Assembly (NCBI RefSeq): GCF_003293595.1
Contig: NZ_CP022162.1
Location: 2,671,431-2,735,430 of the forward strand
Reading direction: 5' to 3'
Length of the DNA stretch: 64,000 bases
DNA from: Microbacterium sp. PM5
Lineage (GTDB): Bacteria; Actinomycetota; Actinomycetes; Actinomycetales; Microbacteriaceae
The position numbers were made by a program, and so were the translations under genes. The notes beneath the pieces were generated by a model that saw only the letters and a list, made by a program, of their open reading frames with translations, was not told the origin of the DNA and made no database searches. Shown here in pieces: positions 58,364 to 64,000 of this stretch. The number at the start of each line of letters is the position of its first letter. Within the stretch, counting starts at the first letter, position 1.

Positions 58364-59205
58364 AGGATCGACCCCTGCTGCTCGCGCTCGCGCAGTCGAG
58401 CGGTGTACCAGTCGGTCAGGCGGATCGTCGGGATGGCCAGCAGGATGAACAGGATGCCGGCGACGACGTACGGCGTGAAGTTGTAGCTCAACGACGCCGA
58501 CGAGCGGGCGGCGGCGATGGCGTCGATCGCGCCGAGGATCGAGATGAGTCCCACGTCCTTCTGCATCGAGATGAAGTCGTTCATGAGGGGCGGCGTCACC
58601 TTGCGGACAGCCTGCGGCAGCACGACCCGCCGGAGGGTCTGCACGTAGCCGAGGCCCAGGGCGCGGGCCGCCAGCCGCTGCGACGGGTGCACCGCCTCGA
58701 TGCCCGCGCGCAGCACCTCGGCCACGTACGAGGAATAGGTGAGCGTGACCGCCACGACGCCGAGCATCACGACGGGGATCCGCGTGTTCATGATCGTCGG
58801 CACGCCGAAGCCGATCAGGTAGAGCACGATGATGAACGGCAGACCGCGGAAGAGATCGGTGTAGGCCGCCGCGAGGACGCGCAGCGGAAACAGCACCGGC
58901 CCGCGCGCGGTGCGCAGCACCGCGATCAGAAGGGCAACGGCCGACACGGTGACGAGCGAGAGGCCCAGCACCTGCAGATTGATGAGGAAGCCGTCCCAGA
59001 TCTTCGGCAGTGACTGCAGCGCGATCTGCGGGTCGAAGAACGCCTGCTGCACGCTCGCCCATCCGGGCGTGTTGATGACGCTTGCCCAGACGATCGCGGC
59101 GAACACGAGGCTCGAGGCGATCGCGACGAGCACCGAGCGCCGCTGCCGCCCGCGGCGGAACGCGCGACGCTCGAGCTCGAGTGCGCTGGGGGAGTGAATG
59201 GTCAC
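58360..59205 (-). CDS. amino-acid ABC transporter permease (HisM/GlnP type)
   Basis: A 281-residue permease with about five helices. The ATPase-contact loop is RLAARALGLGYVQTLRRVVLPQAVR, and further family segments are LLIAVLRTARGPVLFPLRVLAAAYTDLFRGLP and ISMQKDVGLISILGAIDA. GTG 59205. The solute-binding protein is encoded 22 nt upstream and the ATPase overlaps downstream, so this is a complete three-gene amino-acid import operon. Confidence 0.94.
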   Translation of the reverse strand: MTIHSPSALELERRAFRRGRQRRSVLVAIASSLVFAAIVWASVINTPGWASVQQAFFDPQIALQSLPKIWDGFLINLQVLGLSLVTVSAVALLIAVLRTARGPVLFPLRVLAAAYTDLFRGLPFIIVLYLIGFGVPTIMNTRIPVVMLGVVAVTLTYSSYVAEVLRAGIEAVHPSQRLAARALGLGYVQTLRRVVLPQAVRKVTPPLMNDFISMQKDVGLISILGAIDAIAAARSSASLSYNFTPYVVAGILFILLAIPTIRLTDWYTARLREREQQGSIL

Positions 59206-59227
59206 GGACCGACGTTACCCGAGCGGG

Positions 59228-60091
59228 TCACTTCAGCTGCGGCACGCCCTCGGTCAGCACCGACAGCCACTGCTTCTTCAGCTCGTCGAGGGTGCCGTTC
59301 TGGCGCAGTGCGTCGACGGCAGCGCTCACCTTCGCCGTCAGCGGCGAGTCCTTCGCCAGCAGCAGTCCCCACTGGTCGGGGACGCCGGCGGCGGGCAGTT
59401 CGCCGACCACGAACGAGTTGTCGATGTAGGGGGCGTTGACCGCGACGTACGCGGTGGGCGTGTCGAGCACGATCGCGTCGATCTGGCCGGCCTTGAGCGC
59501 GGCGACGGCGTCTTCGTTGGAGTTGTAGAGCGACGGCGCGGTGGTCGGGGCGATCGCCTTCTCGAGCGTGGCGGCGCTCGTCGAGCCGGTCATCGCTCCG
59601 ATCGCGAGCCCCTTGAGCCCCGCGATGTCGGTGATGCCCTGGGCCTTTCCGCCCTTGATCGCGACGACCGACTGGCTCGCTTCGTAGTAGGGCGTCGAGA
59701 AGTCGACGGCCTGCTTGCGCTCGTCGGTGATCGTGTACTGCTGGATGTTGATGTCGAAGTTCTTCGGTCCGGGCGCGATCGCCGACTCGAACGACGTCCG
59801 CACCCAGACGACATCGTCCTTGGCGAAGCCGAGCTGATCGGCAACGGCGTACGCGACCGCTGCTTCGAAGCCCTTCCCGGATGCCGGGTCGTCGCCGTAG
59901 ACGTACGGCTCGTACGCCGTCTCGCCCGTGGCGAACGTGAGCTTTCCGGGGGTGATGTAGCCGACATCCGTGCCGGCGGAGTCGGACGCCCCACCCGCCG
60001 GAGTCGACGTCCCTCCGGCGCAGCCGGCGAGGACGAGGGCGAGAGCGGCCGCGGTGGCGGCAAGGGCGGTGCGCAGGATGGGGCGCGGCAT
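59228..60091 (-). CDS. amino-acid-binding lipoprotein (family 3)
   Basis: A 287-residue family 3 solute-binding protein. Lipobox LAGC (Cys24), then GKLTFATGETAYEPYVYGD, the ligand-site segment FDINIQQYTITDERKQAVDFSTPYYEASQ and GAMTGSTSAATLEKAI. FDINIQQY replaces the commoner DLVxxGMTIT, as seen in amide-type or modified amino-acid receptors, so specificity is open. ATG 60091 follows GGAGGTCTCC. First gene of the operon. Confidence 0.93.
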   Translation of the reverse strand: MPRPILRTALAATAAALALVLAGCAGGTSTPAGGASDSAGTDVGYITPGKLTFATGETAYEPYVYGDDPASGKGFEAAVAYAVADQLGFAKDDVVWVRTSFESAIAPGPKNFDINIQQYTITDERKQAVDFSTPYYEASQSVVAIKGGKAQGITDIAGLKGLAIGAMTGSTSAATLEKAIAPTTAPSLYNSNEDAVAALKAGQIDAIVLDTPTAYVAVNAPYIDNSFVVGELPAAGVPDQWGLLLAKDSPLTAKVSAAVDALRQNGTLDELKKQWLSVLTEGVPQLK

Positions 60092-60197
60092 GGAGACCTC
60101 CGGGTGGGATGAGCGGCGCGCCGAATCGTGTGCGCGGATGCCGCGACATCCATCTTCCCCGCTGGCGCGGTGCCGGGCCTCGCCGGGCGACGCTTTG

Positions 60198-60884
60198 TTA
60201 CAGGGTCTTCACCCGCGCCGCCCGAGCTGGGCGAGAGGTGTCGTCGGTCGAGGGGCGCCGCGCGCGGCGGGGTGATGCGGCGTCGGTGTTGCCGTGCCGC
60301 GCCACGCGCTCGATCCAGCCGCGGCGGGCAGTGTCATCGCTGAAGCGCACGGGCGTGAAGCGTGCGATGCCCACCGTGCGCACGCCGCAGTAGCCGAGAG
60401 TCGCCCGGGAGAGCGATGCTTCGGCGGCGCCGCGGTAGACGAGGCGGTTCCAGAACCGAGGAGAGTCCATCGTCATGACGATGCGTGCCGTGCGACCGGC
60501 GAGGAGACGGTCGGACAGGGCAGAGCGTTCGCGATAGCGGAACGTCGCGTTCGAGAGGAAGACACGGTCGATGAACGCCTTCAGAGCTGCCGGTACGGTG
60601 CCCCACCACTGCGGATGGAAGATCGCAATGTGATCGGCCCAGAACAGGTCGTCCAGGTACCGGGCGACGTCCGGATCGAGCGGCAGATCGTCGGTGCGGC
60701 CGACGCGCGGCGCGCGCAGCTGGTCGCGCGTGCGGGGATGGTCGGGAATGGGGTCGTGGGCGAGATCGATCAGGCGCACCTCGGCGCCGGCGGCGCGGGC
60801 ACTCGACACGTAGCTCTCCGCGAGCGCGTGGGTGAGGGTATCGGGCAGGGGAGTGCCGACGATGACGAGCAGGCGGCGGTTCAT
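60198..60884 (-). CDS. NAD(P)H-dependent quinone/flavodoxin-fold oxidoreductase
   Basis: A 228-residue flavodoxin-like NQO of the MdaB/YwrO type. It has LLVIVGTPLPDTLTHALAES (FMN phosphate loop), WADHIAIFHPQWWGTVPAALKAFIDRVF and FWNRLVYRGAAEASLSRATLGYCG. About 30 C-terminal Arg/Ala-rich residues exceed the usual family end. It probably reduces quinones or azo-type compounds. ATG 60884 overlaps the MarR stop (ATGA), so the regulator and enzyme are coupled, and quinone stress is the likely signal. Confidence 0.9.
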   Translation of the reverse strand: MNRRLLVIVGTPLPDTLTHALAESYVSSARAAGAEVRLIDLAHDPIPDHPRTRDQLRAPRVGRTDDLPLDPDVARYLDDLFWADHIAIFHPQWWGTVPAALKAFIDRVFLSNATFRYRERSALSDRLLAGRTARIVMTMDSPRFWNRLVYRGAAEASLSRATLGYCGVRTVGIARFTPVRFSDDTARRGWIERVARHGNTDAASPRRARRPSTDDTSRPARAARVKTL

Positions 60885-61333
60885 GGCGTGCGACCTTTCG
60901 CGAGGACGATGTCGGTGAGCGCCGACAGATGGGCGTTGAGCGCGGCGGGGGTGATGCCGGTGCCGGAGGAGACCGGATCCAGGCGCGGATCGGCGAGCAT
61001 CTGGGCGAACTCGGCATCGAGCTCGCCGCCGGCCACGCGCACCAGCTCGACGCCCTTCGGGGTCAGCTCCAGAAGGATGCGGCGCCCCTCGCCCGCGGTG
61101 GTGCGCAGCCACCCGTCGGCGACCAGGGCCGGGACGCGCTTGCTGACCGCGGCCTTCGTCACGCGCAGGCAGCGTGCGAGCCCGGTGATGTCGATCGGCG
61201 CCCGCTCGGAGAGGGTCGCCAGGATCTCGAACAGGTTGAAGGTCACGCCGTGTCTGTCGCGCAACCAGGCGTCCGCGAACAGATCCAGTCCGCCGACGAG
61301 CTCGTGGAGGGTGACGGTGAGACGGGCGGCCAT
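60881..61333 (-). CDS. MarR family regulator
   Basis: A 150-residue MarR protein: helix 1 (LTVTLHELVGGLDLFADAWL), winged helix (about 35-105) with DITGLARCLRVTKAAVSKRVPALVADG and the wing TTAGEGRRILLELTPKG, then a C-terminal dimerisation helix. ATG 61333 is favoured; a TTG at 61345 would add four residues but lies inside the operator. The double operator 7 nt upstream and coupling to the reductase gene suggest autoregulated repression released by electrophiles or quinones. Confidence 0.92.
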   Translation of the reverse strand: MAARLTVTLHELVGGLDLFADAWLRDRHGVTFNLFEILATLSERAPIDITGLARCLRVTKAAVSKRVPALVADGWLRTTAGEGRRILLELTPKGVELVRVAGGELDAEFAQMLADPRLDPVSSGTGITPAALNAHLSALTDIVLAKGRTP

Positions 61334-61339
61334 AGCCAG

Positions 61340-61378
61340 AGTCAACCAGTTGACATCACTGGTGTCAACTGGTTGACT
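61340..61378. promoter_or_regulatory. tandem MarR operators
   Basis: AGTCAACCAGTTGACA (61340-61355) and its exact complement (61363-61378) are 16-bp arms with a 7-nt centre. Each arm is itself a palindrome GTCAAC-NN-GTTGAC, so two MarR dimers could bind side by side directly upstream of the marR start. Confidence 0.85.
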
Positions 61379-61385
61379 CGCGCGG

Positions 61386-62183
61386 TCAGGAGATGCTGAT
61401 CAGCCGATCCAGGTCGTCGTCGGGAAGGGTGTCGGCGGTCGCGGTCACCTGCAGGTCTACGAGGTCGGCACGTCCGCGAAGGATGTTGAGGAAGGCGGTA
61501 TCCGCGGCATCCCGGCCCGTCGCGATGCGAACGAGCGTGTCGCGGGGTGCCAGGGTGGTGGCGTCGACGACGCGCCAGGCGCCGTCGACCCATGCTTCGG
61601 CGACGGCGTGGAAGTCCATGGGGTCGAGTCCCGGCGCGTACACCGCGACCAGTCGTGCGGGTACCCCGCCCGCGCGCAGAAGGGCGACGCACAGGTGGGC
61701 GTAATCGCGGCAGACGCCGCGGCGGGCCAGGAGCGTGCGGACGGCGCCGTCGGTCGGCAGGCTCGAGCCGCTGACGTACGACAGCTCGGTGCCCACCCAC
61801 GACGACACGCCCGTCAGCAGGTCGCTCGAATCGGTGATGCCGCCGAACTCGGCCGCGGCCGTCGGCGCGAGTGCGTCGGACTCCGCGTAGCGGCTGGGGC
61901 GGCCGTAGACGAGCAGTTCCGCCTCGTCCGCATCCAGCGGCGTGGCCGCGCCGTCGATGGTCACCGCGTAGTCCAGTCGCAGGCGGCCGATCGGAGCCTC
62001 CACCCGGTGGAGGCGACCTCCGTGTGCGTCGGCGAGTTCTCGCACCGGCACGGGTGAGCCGTCGACGCGCACGTCGAGGGACTCGGATGCCGGGGCATAC
62101 GCCCGGGATGCGGCCACGGCGAACACGAGGTCGGCGGGGTCGGTGACGTCGAGCTCGATGCGGGCGGTGACGATCCTCTGCAT
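61386..62183 (-). CDS. transglutaminase-like protein
   Basis: A 265-residue protein with an N-terminal beta domain (RIVTARIELDV...DYAVTIDG) and a transglutaminase-like (papain-fold) core: GVCRDYAHLCVALLRAGGVPAR (catalytic Cys), MDFHAVAEAWVDGAWRVVDAT (His and Asp). No signal peptide, so it is cytoplasmic. Bacterial members act as proteases or peptide-modifying enzymes, and the substrate is unknown. The frame allows GTG 62189 two codons earlier; ATG 62183 is preferred. It is monocistronic, 7 nt from the MarR operators, with its stop facing them. Confidence 0.88.
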   Translation of the reverse strand: MQRIVTARIELDVTDPADLVFAVAASRAYAPASESLDVRVDGSPVPVRELADAHGGRLHRVEAPIGRLRLDYAVTIDGAATPLDADEAELLVYGRPSRYAESDALAPTAAAEFGGITDSSDLLTGVSSWVGTELSYVSGSSLPTDGAVRTLLARRGVCRDYAHLCVALLRAGGVPARLVAVYAPGLDPMDFHAVAEAWVDGAWRVVDATTLAPRDTLVRIATGRDAADTAFLNILRGRADLVDLQVTATADTLPDDDLDRLISIS

Positions 62184-62264
62184 GCTCACAGGGTGGCATG
62201 GCGCCGCGCCGGCCGCGCGGGGGTTGACAGCAGCTCGACGCGTTTCGACGCGCGGCGCCCCGTG

Positions 62265-63068
62265 TCAGTAGGAGTCGCGCGCGGTGTCGTCGTGCTCCGT
62301 CACCCATCGCGCCGCGAGGGCCTCCGACCCGCGGGCCAGCAGCGCCACGTCGGCGCCCACCAGAAGGAAGGCGGCCCCGTCGTCGAGGTAGGTCTGCGCG
62401 AGCTGCGGGTCGAACGCGTTCACCCCGACGGGAAGACCCGCCGCGCGCACGGCGGCGAAGGTGCGTCGCACCGCGTCGACCACGTCGGGGTGCGTCTGCT
62501 GCCCCAGAAGTCCGAGCGAGGCGGCGAGGTCGCTCGGACCGACGAACACGCCGTCGATGCCCTCGACGGCGGCGATCTCGGCCGCCGCATCGACGCCCTC
62601 GGCGTTCTCGATCTGCACGAAGACCGACACGGAGGCGTCGGCGTTCGCCAGGTAGTCCTCGACCCGGTTCCATCGAGCCGAGCGCGCCAACGCCGAGCCC
62701 ACGCCGCGCCGACCGCGCGGGGGATAGCGCGTGGCGGCGACGACGGCGCGCGCCTCGTCGGCGGTGGAGACCATGGGCACGAGGATATTCTGCGCGCCGA
62801 GGTCGAGCACCTGTTTGATCGTGACGGCATCGCCGATCGGCACGCGCACGACCGGGGTCGCGCCGGACCCGTCGATCGCCTGCAGCTGAGCGAGAACCGT
62901 GTCGAGCGTGTTGGGGCCGTGTTCCATGTCGACCAGAAGCCAGTCGAGCCCCGATCCCGCCATGATCTCCGCGACCAGCGGTGAGCCGGTGCAGACCCAG
63001 CCGCCGACGAGGGGGCGCGATGCCGCCCCCAGCCGGTCGCGAAGGGTCGCCCTCAGACGAAACGACAC
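62265..63068 (-). CDS. hpaI: HpcH/HpaI family aldolase (class II 2-oxo acid aldolase)
   Basis: A 267-residue HpaI-type pyruvate aldolase. Diagnostic segments are [65 protein letters not shown] (metal Glu) and [13 protein letters not shown] (metal Asp). In homoprotocatechuate degradation it cleaves 4-hydroxy-2-oxoheptanedioate to pyruvate and succinic semialdehyde. GTG 63068 lies within the 3' end of hpaH (16-nt overlap), preceded by a GGGGGTG SD. It acts directly after the hydratase encoded upstream. Confidence 0.9.
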   Translation of the reverse strand: MSFRLRATLRDRLGAASRPLVGGWVCTGSPLVAEIMAGSGLDWLLVDMEHGPNTLDTVLAQLQAIDGSGATPVVRVPIGDAVTIKQVLDLGAQNILVPMVSTADEARAVVAATRYPPRGRRGVGSALARSARWNRVEDYLANADASVSVFVQIENAEGVDAAAEIAAVEGIDGVFVGPSDLAASLGLLGQQTHPDVVDAVRRTFAAVRAAGLPVGVNAFDPQLAQTYLDDGAAFLLVGADVALLARGSEALAARWVTEHDDTARDSY

Positions 63069-63838
63069 TCGATCACCCCCATCTGTCCGAAGTCGCAGCG
63101 CACCGTGTCGCCGCGCTGCACCCACACGGGCCGTGTGAACGATCCTGCCAGGATGATCTCGCCCGCCTCCAGGCGCGCGCCGTGCTGGTGGAACTTGTTG
63201 GCGAGCCACGCGACGCCGGTCGCGGGGTGGCCCAGCACGCCGGCGGCGACGCCTGTCTCCTCGATCTCTCCGTTGCGGCTGAGCACGCCCGGCACCCAGC
63301 GCAGATCGATCTCTTCGGGGCTCATGTGCACGTCGCCCAGCACCATGGCGCCGTAGGCCGCGTTGTCGCTGATGGTGTCGACGATGGTCCGCCCCTCCAG
63401 CTCGATGTGCGAGTTCAGCACCTCGAGGGCGGCGACGGCATAGTCGATCGCGGCGAGGGCGTCCTCCCGCGTGCAGTCGGGACCCTCCAGCGGTGTTTTC
63501 AGCACGAAGGCCAGTTCGACCTCGATGCGCACGTTCGAGAAGTGATCCACGGGGATCTCCGCGCCCGAGCGGTAGACGGTGTCGTCGAACATGACCCCGT
63601 AGTCCGGCTCACTGATGCCCGTCGCCTGCTGCATCGCCTTCGAGGTGAGACCGATCTTGCGCCCCACGAGGGTGCGCCCCGCGGCGATCTGCGTGTCGCG
63701 CCAGCGGCCCTGGATCGCGTAGGAGTCCTCCACCCCGGCATCCGGATACCGCGCGGTGATGCGCGGGATCACGCTGTGGGTGCGGTCTGCCTCGGCGAGT
63801 TCCGCCGCGATGGCGTCGATCTGTGCGTCGCTGAGCAT
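63053..63838 (-). CDS. hpaH: 2-oxo-hept-4-ene-1,7-dioate hydratase
   Basis: A 261-residue hydratase/decarboxylase of the FAH-related MhpD/HpaH family. Family features are [53 protein letters not shown] (metal Glu pair) and [20 protein letters not shown]. It hydrates the dienoate to 4-hydroxy-2-oxoheptanedioate, the HpaI substrate. ATG 63838 is chosen because GAGGAG lies 8 nt upstream; the frame extends to 63946 only through the repeat element. Other hpa genes may lie beyond the right edge. Confidence 0.9.
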   Translation of the reverse strand: MLSDAQIDAIAAELAEADRTHSVIPRITARYPDAGVEDSYAIQGRWRDTQIAAGRTLVGRKIGLTSKAMQQATGISEPDYGVMFDDTVYRSGAEIPVDHFSNVRIEVELAFVLKTPLEGPDCTREDALAAIDYAVAALEVLNSHIELEGRTIVDTISDNAAYGAMVLGDVHMSPEEIDLRWVPGVLSRNGEIEETGVAAGVLGHPATGVAWLANKFHQHGARLEAGEIILAGSFTRPVWVQRGDTVRCDFGQMGVIECRFV

Positions 63839-63872
63839 GTGTCTGCTCCTCTCAGCTTCTGGTTCGCGGTCC

Positions 63873-63946
63873 GTGTCCCACTTCCGCCGGTGTGTGTCCC
63901 ACTTCCTGTCGGCTGCGGGGTGCTGTGACAGCCGAAAGTGGGACAC
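63873..63946. repeat. element E: repeats of GTGTCCCACTT with inner stem
   Basis: GTGTCCCACTT occurs twice directly (63873, 63894) and once inverted (AAGTGGGACAC, 63936-63946). An inner stem TCGGCTG/CAGCCGA (63909-63915, 63929-63935) completes the hairpin. The architecture resembles elements A-D with a new word; the outer right copy is degenerate (GGCGGGAC). It lies upstream of hpaH. Confidence 0.65.
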
Positions 63947-63970
63947 GGCGGGCGGGACGCAGGAGGGTGC

Positions 63971-64000
63971 GGGGGGGGGGGGGGAGTGGATGCCGGGGGG
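63971..64000. other. poly-G tract at the window end
   Basis: A run of 14 G (63971-63984) and a final run of 6 G bracket AGTGGATGCC. No other homopolymer of this length is present in the window. It may be an assembly or base-calling artefact at a contig end, or a slippage-prone tract. Confidence 0.5.

Noticed and set aside
63839..63946. N-terminal extension of hpaH through the repeat element
   Set aside because: It would translate element E (RKWDTHRRKWDTDRE) and lacks an SD; ATG 63838 has GAGGAG 8 nt upstream and gives the normal family length.

Overview
The window is high-GC (about 70%), dense, bacterial chromosomal DNA. Strong GC3 bias, GTG/TTG starts, many leaderless or near-leaderless genes, DUF6350-purN-purH synteny, a monomeric isocitrate dehydrogenase, a ROK-controlled GlcNAc operon and extreme use of GGATGCC/GGCATCC all point to an actinobacterium of the Microbacteriaceae, most likely Microbacterium or a close relative. 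This is an inference from gene content and style, not a database match. I see no rRNA, tRNA, prophage, transposase or CRISPR array. Most of it looks like ordinary core and catabolic chromosome with interesting intergenic elements.

Layout. 1-5.7 kb: partial HupE/UreJ-like membrane protein, a BMP-like lipoprotein, an AI-2E-type transporter, a ThrE-type exporter and an ATP-dependent DNA ligase. 5.9-10.7 kb: acyl-CoA dehydrogenase, TetR regulator, sucCD with a 40-bp palindromic terminator. 10.7-15.8 kb: NCS2 purine permease, DUF6350 protein, purN, purH. 15.8-19.4 kb: a cyclase-like receptor overlapping an MscS channel that carries a cyclic-nucleotide-binding-like domain; both look degenerate at their active or ligand sites. 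19.5-21.5 kb: Ada-AlkA fusion plus ogt (alkylation repair). 21.5-25.6 kb: a short leader peptide followed by a heterodimeric ABC exporter. 25.7-33.4 kb: DUF559-like protein, then a LacI-controlled alpha-xyloside locus (SBP, two permeases, yicI-type GH31). 33.6-38.6 kb: GNAT, icd, L,D-transpeptidase, lipoprotein. 38.7-44.9 kb: ROK regulator, sugar ABC system, ROK kinase, nagB. 44.9-49.2 kb: membrane protein, FAD-linked oxidase, YrdB protein, and a sigma factor fused to a zinc-binding domain, membrane segments and a Thr-Pro repeat stalk. 49.6-52.3 kb: nagA and a GH20 hexosaminidase. 52.4-54.9 kb: ZTP riboswitch, glyA, folD. 54.9-64 kb: CtaG-like protein, EamA transporter and GntR regulator, amino-acid ABC operon, MarR-quinone reductase pair, transglutaminase-like protein, hpaI and hpaH.

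How the parts work together. purN and purH consume 10-formyl-THF, while glyA and folD supply one-carbon units under a ZTP riboswitch that senses the purH substrate ZMP/ZTP. The ROK regulator at 38.7 kb and the GH20-nagA operon at 52 kb share a similar 17-bp operator, joining chitooligosaccharide hydrolysis, uptake, phosphorylation, deacetylation and deamination. sucC and icd carry matching palindromes (TCTYGAYRTCRAGA), suggesting a shared TCA-cycle regulator. Neither sugar ABC locus has its own ATPase, so a shared MsiK-type ATPase elsewhere is likely.

The most unusual signals are: (i) the co-degenerate cyclase/CNB-channel pair; (ii) at least four intergenic double-palindrome elements (a fifth is less complete), each built from its own word repeated in both orientations; (iii) the over-represented GGATGCC word, in genes and terminators alike; (iv) the membrane-tethered sigma factor with a Thr-Pro stalk; (v) the leader peptide with an attenuator-like stem before the ABC exporter.
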